From positions 1 through 64,000 of the forward strand of contig NZ_JSEE01000005.1 of NCBI RefSeq assembly GCF_001625355.1: a stretch of DNA of 64,000 nucleotides, given 5' to 3'. The notes below the pieces were generated by a model. It was not told the DNA's origin, ran no database searches, and saw only the letters and a program-made list of their open reading frames with translations. Shown here in pieces: positions 8,703 to 18,337 of the stretch. This DNA is from Marinomonas sp. TW1 (GTDB taxonomy: Bacteria > Pseudomonadota > Gammaproteobacteria > Pseudomonadales > Marinomonadaceae). The translations under genes were made by a program, and so were the position numbers. Each line of letters opens with the position of its first letter. Position 1 is the stretch's first letter.

Positions 8703-10343
8703 TTGTTTAAACCAAACTATTTTTTATTGGCGACTGCCGCTTTTGTTTTGTTGGCCGTTTTCACTAGTCATATCTATTTCAAACTGGCTTGGGCCTGGTT
8801 TGCCTTGTCGTTTTTCACTGTCAGCTTAGCCTATTTACTGAACAAGCCGACCATCTTTCGTAAACGTTCTGACGGCACGGTGCCCGTTTATATACGCTGG
8901 GTGTTCATGCCCTTTTTATGGAGCACTCAGCTCTATAATAGTTGGGCTCGTAGCAATGACCCAGTACCCGCTCTGCAAAAAATAGACGATGGTATTTATC
9001 TCGCAAGGCGCCTCTTTCCTTCTGACATTCATGCCATAAAAAGTGAAAACATCAGCGGCGTGTTAGACGTGACGGCAGAATTCAGTTCGCTAAATTGGAT
9101 GGCTTTGCAGGCAAACATCGATTACTTGAACATTCCCATTCTGGATCATTCCGTTCCAACAGACACACAAATACAACGAGCGTTAAACTGGATACACACA
9201 CATAAAAAAAACGGCCGCTCGGTCGTTGTACATTGTGCCCTTGGTCGTGGTCGTTCCGTTTTTATGGTGGCGGCTTACCTATTAAGCCAATACCCAGATG
9301 CTAAGCCGAAAGAAATCATGAACAAGATTCGTGAAATTCGCTCCACGGTTAGACTCAACAACAAACAGTTTAAGCACCTTAACCAAGCCTTTGAAAATAA
9401 GCACCTAGTGGTCCATAACAGTGCTTGGATTATTGCCAATCCGGTCGCCGGAAAACGCCAGTGGGAAGAGGAAAAGGACACCATACTGAAACGCTTATCT
9501 GGCTATTACAATCTAACAGTGAAAACCACCACACCTGAGGAGAATGGCACCACACTGGCAAAACAGGCACTCAAAGCTTCGCCAGATTTGGTCATCGCTT
9601 GTGGGGGGGATGGCACAGTAACGGAAGTCGCCACCGCCTTGGTTGGCACAAAAGTAAAACTGGGCATCATCCCATTCGGTACTGCCAATGCCCTTAGCCA
9701 TGCGTTATGCGGAACCCTGTCAAAAATGGCCTCAATAGAAACCGTTTGCTTGAACATCATTGATGGCTGTGAACAACGCATTGATACGGCGACCTGCAAC
9801 GATGAATTGATGTTGCTGTTGGCTGGTGTCGGCTTTGAACAACAAATGATAGAAAAAGCCGACCGAGAGAAAAAGAACAGCAGTGGACAAATGGCGTATT
9901 TACAGGGTTTATGGGAAGCCATCAGTCAAAACGATGTGCATACTTTTAAGATCACACTCGATGACGATGACCCCTTTGAGATAGAGACGCCCAGTTTGAC
10001 CATCGCCAATGCATCGCCTGTTACTACGCTGTTAGCACAAGGCAAAGGCGTACCAGATATTGAAGATGGAGAGCTCGATTTAACTTGGTTAGACCCAGAA
10101 CGCATGCAAATTCTCAACCTTGCGGAGCTGGCCATGTTGGGATTAAGCAATAATGAAACAGACGAGAATAATCAACAAAAAGACTCTGGTGTGTTTCACC
10201 GTAATGCACGAAGAGTCCGGGTCGATATTAGCCAAATAGGTCATTACGTCATCGACGGTGAAACCCGTGAAGCCGATCGCTTAGAAGTGACCGTACAGCC
10301 ACAATCTTTGAGCGTGGTCGTACCAGAAGCCGCATTAAAATAA
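8703..10343 (+). CDS. Membrane-anchored dual-specificity phosphatase fused to a diacylglycerol/lipid kinase domain
   Basis: Three parts are visible: two membrane segments in the first 50 residues; a tyrosine/dual-specificity phosphatase domain with the P-loop HCALGRGRS (about residues 192-200); and a DAGK/YegS/sphingosine-kinase catalytic domain starting at IIANPVAGK (about 248) with the ATP motif CGGDGTVTEV (about 300). The result is a protein that could both phosphorylate a lipid and dephosphorylate a phospho-lipid or phosphoprotein at the inner membrane. The start is set at TTG 8703 because AGGAGAG ends five bases before it; an in-frame ATG at 8682 has no good ribosome site. An intrinsic terminator follows. 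The fusion is known from some gammaproteobacteria but its substrate is not established. Confidence 0.85.
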   Translation: MFKPNYFLLATAAFVLLAVFTSHIYFKLAWAWFALSFFTVSLAYLLNKPTIFRKRSDGTVPVYIRWVFMPFLWSTQLYNSWARSNDPVPALQKIDDGIYLARRLFPSDIHAIKSENISGVLDVTAEFSSLNWMALQANIDYLNIPILDHSVPTDTQIQRALNWIHTHKKNGRSVVVHCALGRGRSVFMVAAYLLSQYPDAKPKEIMNKIREIRSTVRLNNKQFKHLNQAFENKHLVVHNSAWIIANPVAGKRQWEEEKDTILKRLSGYYNLTVKTTTPEENGTTLAKQALKASPDLVIACGGDGTVTEVATALVGTKVKLGIIPFGTANALSHALCGTLSKMASIETVCLNIIDGCEQRIDTATCNDELMLLLAGVGFEQQMIEKADREKKNSSGQMAYLQGLWEAISQNDVHTFKITLDDDDPFEIETPSLTIANASPVTTLLAQGKGVPDIEDGELDLTWLDPERMQILNLAELAMLGLSNNETDENNQQKDSGVFHRNARRVRVDISQIGHYVIDGETREADRLEVTVQPQSLSVVVPEAALK

Positions 10344-10361
10344 AGCCTGATAGCCAACAAA

Positions 10362-10400
10362 AAAACCTGCCCATCGTGACTCGAAGGGCAGGCTTTTTTT
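10362..10400 (+). terminator. Intrinsic terminator after the phosphatase-kinase gene
   Basis: A stem of CCTGCCC (10366-10372) and GGGCAGG (10386-10392) with a 13-base loop is followed by a run of T. The A-run before the stem lets it also serve the convergent DUF2383 gene. Confidence 0.9.
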
Positions 10401-10420
10401 TGTGATATTGAGCGAATGAA

Positions 10421-10870
10421 TTAATGCTGCTCTGCGGTTTGCAAGGCTTTCATTTCATCATGGCACTCTTTCATACGTACTTTGACTCTTTGCAGAGTCA
10501 CTTCACAGTTTTGTGGTTGTGGTTTTTCTAAGGCCGTATCAACTTCATCCAACACCTTATCTTCCACTTCTTCCAACTGATCAACATAAGTAAAGGCTTT
10601 ATTGTCCGATAATTTCGCCATCAGCTTAGTGTAAGTTTGGCGGGCTTTGACCAGATTATCGGCATCCAATTCTGCATGGCCTTGTTCAGCAATAGCAAAG
10701 GGCTGAAGGTCATCTACGGCTTCACGCTTGGCATCTATCATACGATTAAAAAAGGCTTGATAACGCGCGCCTTGGAGTTTGTCTTTCGCTTCTTGGTAGA
10801 ACTCAATACCACCCTGCATGACTTGAATAATATCGGCAATGTGTTTGCTCTGTGTCGTTTGGGTTTGCAT
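10421..10870 (-). CDS. DUF2383 four-helix-bundle (ferritin-like, PA2169-type) protein
   Basis: The 149-residue cytoplasmic protein is almost entirely helical and charged. It has the DUF2383 pattern: an early helix with IQVMQGGIEFYQEAK, then ARYQAFFNRMIDAK, and a C-terminal helix with VKVRMKECHDEMKAL. The family is ferritin-like and often stress- or starvation-associated, but its function is not established. The start at 10870 is chosen because GGAGGAAAAC sits directly upstream; a longer frame from 10900 would include this ribosome site in the coding sequence. It is transcribed alone. Confidence 0.82.
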   Translation of the reverse strand: MQTQTTQSKHIADIIQVMQGGIEFYQEAKDKLQGARYQAFFNRMIDAKREAVDDLQPFAIAEQGHAELDADNLVKARQTYTKLMAKLSDNKAFTYVDQLEEVEDKVLDEVDTALEKPQPQNCEVTLQRVKVRMKECHDEMKALQTAEQH

Positions 10871-11100
10871 GTTTTCCTCCTGTTTGCGTTTCGGATTCAA
10901 TCTCTAACGCTTTCTATGTTTGAGGATGACGAATAGAAAAACAACCGCACAAAGTAGGTTGCACTGAGGTTGCATCATTACTGCAAAAAACCTCAATACT
11001 CTTTAAACTTATTATTCGCTTTTAGAAAAGCGTCGCCGATTATTTATTCCTGCTTAAAGCAGAGTACAATGGCGACCTTTCAATTTTCATGGGAACGAAA

Positions 11101-12315
11101 ATGTCTAGCTCAGATCGCCAAGTAGGATTTTATAAAATTGCCATCATTTTAGGCTTGTTGTCAGCGATTGGCCCCTTTGCCATTGATATGTACCTACCAG
11201 CCTTGCCGCAAATCAGTCAGTTTTTCACCGTGGGGGTGGCTGAGGTGCAATTCAGTTTGACGGTTTTTCTCATTGCACAGAGTATCTCTCAGCTTTTCTA
11301 TGGCCCGTTGTCCGATAAATTTGGCCGTAAACCTCCTTTGTTTATTGGTATGGGAATTTTCTTTCTCGCCACACTTGGCTGTATTTTTGCTTCTTCGTTG
11401 GATGAGTTAATTATCTATCGTTTCTTGCAAGGCATAGGTGCTGCTGCTGGCGTCGTGATTGCCCGCGCCATTGTTCGTGATATGTATACTGGGGTGATGG
11501 CAACCAAGTTGATGTCTTTGCTAATGCTGGTATTCGGAATTTCTCCGATTCTCGCCCCTCTGGTTGGTAGTACCATTCTTACCTTCACGGATTGGCGTGG
11601 TATTTTTGTTCTGGTGGCCATTTGTGCCGGCCTGGGTCTGTTATTGATTCAGTTTGGTTTACGCGAAAGTCAGTCTCTAGAAGAGCGTCAACACACTCGC
11701 TCACAAGGCAGCAGTTTAAAAGCTTATGTGACGCTTTTAAAAGACAATCACTACATGGGCCTTGTGTTTGCCGGCAGCTTTGCGTTAGCCAATTTCTTCA
11801 TTTATTTGGCCAATTCGCCTTTTGTGCTGATCGAACATTATGGCCTCAACGAGACTCAATATGGTTTAGCCTTCGGATTAAACGCCATGTGTTTCTTCTT
11901 CGCCGCTCAGTTTAATAGCCGCCTTTGCTCACTTTACGGCATTGAAAATGTGATTCGTGCCGGCAAGTGGATTGGCGCGATTGCCATGTGCTGTATGAGT
12001 AGTCTGTATCTTATTGGCTTCGATTCTTTGTATCTGTTTATGGGGTGCTATTTGATCGCCAGTGCTGGCGTCGGCTTAGTGATTCCAACTACGTCAATTC
12101 TTGCTATGGAAAATCACGGTCGCATTGCCGGCACCGCATCGGCTTTATTAGGCACAATGCAAATCGCCATTGGGCCTATTTTTATTGCTATTTTAAGCCC
12201 ATTTATGAACAAAGAACCTTTGCCTATGGTGCTGGGTATGACTAGCTGCTCGCTGATTGCCCTATTATTCGTGACCTTCACCTTGTCGAAAAAAACACCT
12301 TTCGCTAAGGCATAA
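11101..12315 (+). CDS. Bcr/CflA-family multidrug efflux MFS transporter
   Basis: A roughly 404-residue, 12-helix proton antiporter. The opening GPFAIDMYLPALPQI is the hallmark of the Bcr/CflA drug-resistance group, followed by the MFS loop motif GPLSDKFGRKP and the antiporter helix-5 motif near GISPILAPLVGS. The ATG at 11101 is preferred over 11089; both lie in the same frame and differ by four residues. It probably exports drugs or sulfonamide-, bicyclomycin- or chloramphenicol-like compounds; the true substrate cannot be read from sequence. A GFA-family gene follows 50 bp later. Confidence 0.88.
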   Translation: MSSSDRQVGFYKIAIILGLLSAIGPFAIDMYLPALPQISQFFTVGVAEVQFSLTVFLIAQSISQLFYGPLSDKFGRKPPLFIGMGIFFLATLGCIFASSLDELIIYRFLQGIGAAAGVVIARAIVRDMYTGVMATKLMSLLMLVFGISPILAPLVGSTILTFTDWRGIFVLVAICAGLGLLLIQFGLRESQSLEERQHTRSQGSSLKAYVTLLKDNHYMGLVFAGSFALANFFIYLANSPFVLIEHYGLNETQYGLAFGLNAMCFFFAAQFNSRLCSLYGIENVIRAGKWIGAIAMCCMSSLYLIGFDSLYLFMGCYLIASAGVGLVIPTTSILAMENHGRIAGTASALLGTMQIAIGPIFIAILSPFMNKEPLPMVLGMTSCSLIALLFVTFTLSKKTPFAKA

Positions 12316-12365
12316 ATTTGTTATAAAGAAAGTCTGACAGAGTCCTAATAAAAACGGAGGCAAAA

Positions 12366-12773
12366 ATGTCACAACACCATACCGGTTCTTGTTTGTGTGG
12401 ACAGGTGCGTTACGAGCTCACAGGGGAATTTAAAAAGTTTTTCTTGTGTCATTGCAGTCGTTGCCGCAAAACTTCAGGCACATCGCACTGTGCTAATCTG
12501 TTCGCACCAGGAGCCGAACTGACCTGGTTGAGCGGCGCAGACAAAATCAGCTTTTATCGCCACCTAGACAGCCACTTCGCGCGCGCTTTTTGCCAAGTCT
12601 GTGGCTCCAATGTGCCAATTGATGCAAAAGCACGTGGTTTGGTCGTGGTGCCTGCAGGCAGCTTGGACTCGGATCTCGACATGAAAGCACAAGCGAATAT
12701 CTTCATGGGAAGCAAGGGCAACTGGGATGAGGATCTTAATCAAGCGCCTTGTTTTGACGCCATGCCAAGCTAA
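12366..12773 (+). CDS. GFA-family (glutathione-dependent formaldehyde-activating-like) zinc protein
   Basis: The 135-residue protein carries the GFA zinc-site motifs: SCLCGQVRYEL at the N-terminus, CHCSRCRKTSGT (about residues 29-40) and FCQVCGSNVP (about 76-85). These Cys residues bind two zincs. Founding members bind glutathione and formaldehyde, but most homologues, including this one, have no proven activity. GGAGG lies 4 bases before the ATG at 12366. It ends 13 bp from the convergent ybdL stop. Confidence 0.88.
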   Translation: MSQHHTGSCLCGQVRYELTGEFKKFFLCHCSRCRKTSGTSHCANLFAPGAELTWLSGADKISFYRHLDSHFARAFCQVCGSNVPIDAKARGLVVVPAGSLDSDLDMKAQANIFMGSKGNWDEDLNQAPCFDAMPS

Positions 12774-12785
12774 CGCAGTGGTTCT

Positions 12786-13931
12786 TTAAAGCCGTGCCAA
12801 TTTCTGCGCTGCAGCAAGCAACGTGGCGTCGTCTTTGGCAAAGCATAAGCGAATGAGTCGTTGTCCTGTTGGTGGATTCTGATAGAACACACTGACAGGA
12901 ATAGCCGCGACGCCCACTTCTTTCACCAAGTATTGGCAAAACGCCACATCGTCTAATTCGCTAATGTCGCTGTAATCCAATAATTGGAAATACGTGCCTT
13001 GGCAGGGTAGAAGGCGAAAACGACTGGAAGCTAGGGCAGCACGTAAAACATCACGCTTCGCTTGATAAAAGGGCGATAGCTCAGAACTGGCCGTTGGAGT
13101 ACTCAGCAAATGCTCGCCAATCGCTTGCTGTAATGGTGTGGCGGTACTGAAAGTGATGTACTGGTGAAGCTTTCTCAGTTCACGGGTAATGGTTTCGGGT
13201 GCCACTACGTAACCCACTTTCCAGCCGGTAAGATGGAAACTTTTACCAAAAGAAGATACCACCATACTACGCTGTGCCAATGAAGCATGACGATGCACAC
13301 TGACACTTTGAGCTTGATAGTGAATAAATTCGTACACTTCATCGGACAAGACAAACATATCCCTGTGCTGAATTGCCTGCCAAAGTTGTTCTAAGTCTTC
13401 ATCTTGCCAGCAGGTTCCAGTGGGGTTGTGTGGCGTATTAATTAATACCAAACGGGTTTTATCTGTGAGCAATGAAGCAAACTCAGACCAGTCCGGTCGA
13501 AAGTCTGGCGCGCTCAATACCACACGTTTACACACACCACCAGCCAAAGCAATAGCCGGCTCATAGAGGTCATAAGCAGGGTCAAACAAAATCACTTCAT
13601 CGCCCGCATTCACTAAGGCTGTAATACCATCAAAAATGGCTTCCGATGCACCACTGGTGACGGTGATTTCGCTGTCGGCATTGACCTGACGATCATAATA
13701 ACGAGCAATCAGGTCTTGAATGGCTTGGCGCAACACAGGTAAACCCGTCATGGGTGCGTACTGATTGTTGCCATGCAAAATAGCCTGAGAAGCCCGTTCT
13801 AATAACGCTTGATCTGCAGGGAAGTCAGGAAACCCTTGTGACAAGTTAATCGCGCCATGTTGCGCCGCAAGAGACGACATTTGCGTAAAAATGGTGGTGC
13901 CAACTTGCGGTAATTTGGAAGTCAAAGTCAC
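12786..13931 (-). CDS. ybdL: PLP-dependent methionine aminotransferase YbdL
   Basis: A fold-type I aminotransferase of 381 residues, closely matching E. coli YbdL. Matching segments include SKLPQVGTTIFTQM at the start, NLSQGFPDFP, NQYAPMTGLP, NTPHNPTGTCW, the Schiff-base lysine in SSFGKSFH, GWKVGYVVAP, and RLCFAKDDATLLAAA at the end. It transaminates methionine (also His and Phe in the E. coli enzyme) with a keto acid, and may act in the last step of methionine salvage. The start at 13931 aligns with the family. It is transcribed alone on the minus strand. Confidence 0.94.
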   Translation of the reverse strand: MTLTSKLPQVGTTIFTQMSSLAAQHGAINLSQGFPDFPADQALLERASQAILHGNNQYAPMTGLPVLRQAIQDLIARYYDRQVNADSEITVTSGASEAIFDGITALVNAGDEVILFDPAYDLYEPAIALAGGVCKRVVLSAPDFRPDWSEFASLLTDKTRLVLINTPHNPTGTCWQDEDLEQLWQAIQHRDMFVLSDEVYEFIHYQAQSVSVHRHASLAQRSMVVSSFGKSFHLTGWKVGYVVAPETITRELRKLHQYITFSTATPLQQAIGEHLLSTPTASSELSPFYQAKRDVLRAALASSRFRLLPCQGTYFQLLDYSDISELDDVAFCQYLVKEVGVAAIPVSVFYQNPPTGQRLIRLCFAKDDATLLAAAQKLARL

Positions 13932-14034
13932 GGTTACAGCCTTAAAAATCTAGTGATACGCAATACGTTAAAAGACCACCACAAGCTGGGTCAACCTTTC
14001 TTTCAAAAGATCGTATCAATGCCTAAGTTGAGGC

Positions 14035-14066
14035 AAAAAAAAGCCAAGACACTTGGCCTTGGCTTT
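14035..14066 (-). terminator. Intrinsic terminator for the alkene reductase gene
   Basis: The plus strand shows an A-run then AAGCCAAG...CTTGGCTT. Read on the minus strand this is a GC-rich stem-loop (GCCAAG/CTTGGC core) followed by eight T residues, placed just after the reductase stop. Confidence 0.88.
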
Positions 14067-14093
14067 CCCTATTAAAGTATTTCGCTTACTGGA

Positions 14094-15170
14094 TTAGCTA
14101 GCTTGTAAGCTCGGGTAATCCGTATAACCTTCCGCCCCTGGCGTGTAGAAAGTATCAGGATTAGGCTGATTCAAGTCTGCACCTTGCTTAACACGAGTGA
14201 CGAAATCTGGATTCGCTAAAATGCCCGTACCAAAGGCCACACTGTCCGCCTGCTTGTCAGCAATGACTTGTGTTGCTTCTTCTGGCGTGTAGCCCATGTT
14301 CACCATCAAGTGACCTTCGTACACCTCACGCACAGCAGGCACAACATCCGCTTGCTGTAGGCCAAAGAAATCCGCACGCATCAAGTGTAAGTAAGCCAAA
14401 TTGTAACGATTCAACGCTTTAGCAAGGTAGGTCACCAAACCAACAGGGTCACTGTCTTTCATGCTTTGGAAGCTGTTCAAAGGTGATAAACGAACCCCTA
14501 CGCGACCGCTGCCCATAACGTCCGTTACCGCATCCAACACTTCCATCAAGAAACGGGCACGATTTTCGAATGAACCACCGTATTCATCATCACGCTGGTT
14601 GGCACTGTCTCTTAAGAATTGATCAATCAAATAGCCATTCGCAGCATGCACTTCCACACCATCGAAACCGGCTTCTTTGGCATTGATCGCCGCCTGCTTA
14701 AACTCCTGCACAATGTCCGCGATGTCCGCTTTGGTTAGCTCTCTTGGCACAGTGTAGGCTTTTTTACCTTCAGGTGTGTGTGTGTCGCCTTCAATCGCAA
14801 TGGCACTTGGGGCAACCGCTTCTTTACCACCATTCAATAGCGGGTGAGCAGCACGACCAGCATGCCAGATCTGCATAAAGATACGGCCATCGGCTTTATG
14901 AACCGCTTCTGTTGTCAGTTTCCAGCCTTGAACTTGTTTAGCCGAATAAACACCAGGATCGTTACCGAACGCCGAGGTACCTTCACTGACCATCGTGCAT
15001 TCTGTAATCACTAAGCCTGTTGCAGCACGCTGTGAATAGTATTCCGCCATCAATTCATTCGGCTGATGCTCTGGCGCACGACAACGAGTAAGTGGGGCCA
15101 TGGCAAAACGGTTTGGTAGTTCTAAATCACCCAGCTTAACTGGGGTAAAGAGAGAATTCTCTGTACTCAT
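14094..15170 (-). CDS. nemA: Old-yellow-enzyme alkene reductase (N-ethylmaleimide reductase type)
   Basis: An FMN-dependent NADPH oxidoreductase of 358 residues that reduces activated C=C bonds and often nitro compounds. Signatures include the FMN-binding start LFTPVKLGDLELPNRFAMAP, IWHAGRAAHP, the substrate-binding pair in VEVHAANGYLIDQFLRD, EYGGSFENRARF and VGVRLSP. The ATG at 15170 has GGAG six bases upstream; a TTG at 15182 in the same frame has none. The gene symbol is by family; a GTN or xenobiotic reductase name would fit as well. A separate promoter and its own terminator indicate a monocistronic unit. Confidence 0.92.
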   Translation of the reverse strand: MSTENSLFTPVKLGDLELPNRFAMAPLTRCRAPEHQPNELMAEYYSQRAATGLVITECTMVSEGTSAFGNDPGVYSAKQVQGWKLTTEAVHKADGRIFMQIWHAGRAAHPLLNGGKEAVAPSAIAIEGDTHTPEGKKAYTVPRELTKADIADIVQEFKQAAINAKEAGFDGVEVHAANGYLIDQFLRDSANQRDDEYGGSFENRARFLMEVLDAVTDVMGSGRVGVRLSPLNSFQSMKDSDPVGLVTYLAKALNRYNLAYLHLMRADFFGLQQADVVPAVREVYEGHLMVNMGYTPEEATQVIADKQADSVAFGTGILANPDFVTRVKQGADLNQPNPDTFYTPGAEGYTDYPSLQAS

Positions 15171-15337
15171 GTTGATCTCCAAAAAATAAGTTTGATATCA
15201 AAGATAGCTAGTTAGTGTGGCTAGCTGAGTGGATTTCAATCGCTTGCACGCTATTTACTGAATTAATGTGGATGACGACGATTAAAACGGGGGTGATCGA
15301 CTGACACCTTATCGATGGGTTTGGGGATCAAATGACA

Positions 15338-17041
15338 TCACCTTGGAGACTTGATGCTCTGGGTTGGAAATTTCATTTCATACATGGCTTTATCTGCCCG
15401 AAGGAGCAATTTCTCCAGCGACTCCCCAGCTTGAATCGTACTCTGACCAAAACTAAATTGAATTTCCTCCAACAGCCCCTCAAGTACAACCGAGAGAGGC
15501 GTTTCAGAGGTTTGTAAATTGCGCCAAATTCGCTCTAAACTTCCATCGGCCACTTTTGCTAATATCAAAAACTCATCACCGCCCCAGCGCCCCACTATGC
15601 CCATGTTGCCAACGAACGAGGTGAGGTAGTTGGCAATCTCTTGCAACACCACGTCACCCGACAAATGGCCAAATCGATCATTGATGGATTTAAATTGGTT
15701 TACATCAAGATTGATCAGACCGAAAGGTTCGTTATGAGCTTCCCATTCCGCCATATAGAGATTCATTTGCTCATTAAAACCACGCCGGTTGAGCAAACCG
15801 GTTAATGCATCACACGATGACAGACGCTCTAGTTCAGCGGTTCGAATGGCCACTTTTTGCTCTAATTTATTGTGTTGATCAAGTAAGGCTTGAGACATTT
15901 TTTGATAGTGCCGTACTAAACGCTTTATTTCCGCACCAGCAAAACGCCCTAACGTGAGCTTAACTTGATGCTGTTGAGCCAACGTTTGGATCGAATCATC
16001 CAGCTCTTTGAGCGGACGAGTGACCACAAAGGAGATCAATAGATAAAACAACGCCAATGAACCGGCCAAACTTATCAAAGAAATGATTAAGATATTGAGA
16101 AACGCTTCAATCGGTAGAAAACGCTCGATGTCGATAAAATTAACCTGATACCAATCAATCTCAGGTATATAAATCACGCTGGCAAGTTGGCGCACACCAT
16201 TGCGATGAATAAATGCCATGTGCACTTGATTCGGATCTTGTTTGGCGACCGCATAGTGACGCTTTAAGATCTGTTGAGAATCGTCATCATCCAATAAGTG
16301 AAAGACGAGTTTTTTATCTAAGGTTTGCTTTGTAATGGAGGCGTAATCAATCAATGATGCCTGCTGATATAACTGGATTGCCCCTTTATAATTGGTAAAC
16401 ACAATGGCTGAATATATGTCTTGTTTTTCAACCATTTGATTCAAAAAATCCGTTAAGTTCAGTCCCGTACCGACCACCCCGAGTATTTGCTCGCCATCGC
16501 GAATCAAAATATCACTCCAAAGTTTGATGACCCCCAACTCTTCATCTGGATTCACATTCAAATGCATATCAAGCTGCTTTTCAATGAGACTGTAAAACCA
16601 GGCATCGGAGGCTTTATTTGGGTCTAAAGTGTATCGATAAAAATTGTGTTTGGTCACCACTTCACCTTTGCGGCTAACTTGCTCATCACTGTAGTAATAA
16701 TGATCATTTTGAGTTAACGCGATAAAATAGGAGCGGTCTGAAAAATAGGGACGGAATTGTTCTGTTGCTTGAAATGCTTGTTGTTTTAACAAGACATCAT
16801 CAGGATTCTTAGCCCACTCTTTTAGCGCTGCCAACTGCGCAAAATCTTGAGAGAGCTTTACCTCTTGAATGAGAGGCAGTAAGGTTCTTACTTTATCAAA
16901 TCGTAGCTGCTTTTCGGCATAACGCTCTATCCAGCTGACAACCATGTTTTCCACGACTACTCTCATGGAAGTCCAAGCCAAAAGCCCAACGGGGATAAAT
17001 ACCAATAAAGCGGCAATGAGCAATCGGGCTTTAATCGTCAT
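15338..17041 (-). CDS. Membrane diguanylate cyclase with periplasmic sensor (Cache-like-HAMP-GGDEF)
   Basis: The 567-residue protein has membrane helices near residues 7-27 and 322-350, enclosing a periplasmic sensor of about 290 residues (Cache-like; contains DAWFYSLIEKQLD and ILGVVGTGLNLTDFL). A HAMP-like and coiled-coil linker follows (about 350-425), then the GGDEF domain (about 430-560) opening at SCDALTGLLNRRGF. The active site RWGGDEF is intact and the RxxD inhibitory site is missing. It should make c-di-GMP. It stands 127 bp from a second, divergent GGDEF gene; the two may share a regulatory region. Confidence 0.88.
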   Translation of the reverse strand: MTIKARLLIAALLVFIPVGLLAWTSMRVVVENMVVSWIERYAEKQLRFDKVRTLLPLIQEVKLSQDFAQLAALKEWAKNPDDVLLKQQAFQATEQFRPYFSDRSYFIALTQNDHYYYSDEQVSRKGEVVTKHNFYRYTLDPNKASDAWFYSLIEKQLDMHLNVNPDEELGVIKLWSDILIRDGEQILGVVGTGLNLTDFLNQMVEKQDIYSAIVFTNYKGAIQLYQQASLIDYASITKQTLDKKLVFHLLDDDDSQQILKRHYAVAKQDPNQVHMAFIHRNGVRQLASVIYIPEIDWYQVNFIDIERFLPIEAFLNILIISLISLAGSLALFYLLISFVVTRPLKELDDSIQTLAQQHQVKLTLGRFAGAEIKRLVRHYQKMSQALLDQHNKLEQKVAIRTAELERLSSCDALTGLLNRRGFNEQMNLYMAEWEAHNEPFGLINLDVNQFKSINDRFGHLSGDVVLQEIANYLTSFVGNMGIVGRWGGDEFLILAKVADGSLERIWRNLQTSETPLSVVLEGLLEEIQFSFGQSTIQAGESLEKLLLRADKAMYEMKFPTQSIKSPR

Positions 17042-17168
17042 AAGGTCTCAGTATGCTGTGAGCAGAGGGTTTAACCTTAAACCGTATGAAAACAGATACA
17101 CAATGCCAAAAAGACCGATAAAATATTATTTTATGTAATCTGAACAACCATATGAGCAAAATGATTCA

Positions 17169-18242
17169 ATGAGCCATAGCAACAAACAACCACCAGTACG
17201 ACACCCGCCTATTATGGAGCCGAAGGTTTTTCGTCGCTTGCTGTTATTGGCTTGTATAAGCTTTATGCTGATTTGGTTAATTGATGAAAGCAGCGGCATT
17301 ATCTCTCAATATGATGCGACGGCCTATCCAATTTGTATTGGCGCTTTCGCGGTCCTTTATGTGGCGAGCCGCTACGCTTCTCATGCACATCAAAACAATC
17401 TCCACTTGCTCACCTACCTTATCGTGGCAGGCTACCTAATCAGCACCAGCATTTGGCATCACATCGGCAGTAATGCCTTGTTTTCCAACGCGGCACAATG
17501 GCTAGGCCTCAATTACGTCATTGCTTATTTATTCTTAGAAGTAAAACGTGCCGCCTCCACCACCATCGTCGTCTTGGCCGCCACCCTTATTGGTCATTAT
17601 GTGGTACTCATTCAAAATCATGGATTGGAAGACACTATGGGGGTGGTATTGAATATCGCGGTTGCCCATATTGTTTATATTGTTTTGCTGTGGACAGTCG
17701 TACGATTAAGAGTAAAAGCAGTGCAGGCTAATTCGCGTATTAACCTACTAGAAAATTATGCTTATGTGGACTTACTAACAGGCATTTTGAACCGCAGGGG
17801 AATAGAAAAAGTCTTTGAGGAATTAGGTATTGATCAGATTGAAAAAGACTCTCAACGCTATGCTCTGATGATCATCGACATTGATTATTTTAAACAAGTA
17901 AACGATCAATTTGGCCATACTATGGGCGATAAAGTCTTAGCCAAAGTCGCCGCTAAATTAAACCGAACGATCCGTCCAGAAGACGTCATTGGACGCTGGG
18001 GTGGTGAAGAGTTTGTGGTCTTAACATTGAACCGTAACCCTCAGGAAGTGTTAGAATTAGCGGAACAATTACGGCTCAGGATTAGCCAGTTATCGTTAGA
18101 TGATGTATCTGGCATAACGGTTAGCATTGGCATTGGCTTCTCAAACCTAGCCAAAACACGACAAGAAGTATTCAATATTGCGGACAGTAATCTGCACGAA
18201 GCCAAACAATCTGGCCGTGATAGCGTACGCTGCAGTATCTAA
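17169..18242 (+). CDS. Diguanylate cyclase with six-helix membrane sensor and intact inhibitory site
   Basis: About six membrane helices (residues 24-180) form a MASE-like integral sensor, followed by a GGDEF domain (about 190-357) starting at DLLTGILNRRG. The active site is RWGGEEF and the product-inhibition motif RPED lies at the correct distance upstream. It is the only one of the five cyclases in this window with an intact RxxD site, so feedback inhibition by c-di-GMP is expected. There is no clear Shine-Dalgarno before ATG 17169. It is divergent from the Cache-GGDEF gene. Confidence 0.88.
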   Translation: MSHSNKQPPVRHPPIMEPKVFRRLLLLACISFMLIWLIDESSGIISQYDATAYPICIGAFAVLYVASRYASHAHQNNLHLLTYLIVAGYLISTSIWHHIGSNALFSNAAQWLGLNYVIAYLFLEVKRAASTTIVVLAATLIGHYVVLIQNHGLEDTMGVVLNIAVAHIVYIVLLWTVVRLRVKAVQANSRINLLENYAYVDLLTGILNRRGIEKVFEELGIDQIEKDSQRYALMIIDIDYFKQVNDQFGHTMGDKVLAKVAAKLNRTIRPEDVIGRWGGEEFVVLTLNRNPQEVLELAEQLRLRISQLSLDDVSGITVSIGIGFSNLAKTRQEVFNIADSNLHEAKQSGRDSVRCSI

Positions 18243-18337
18243 TTATTTGCTATCACGCATTTAGTTACATAAAATTTACGATCGATGCTACCATGTAGAA
18301 AAACATGGAAACCGATCATAAGGCGAAAGGAATAACG

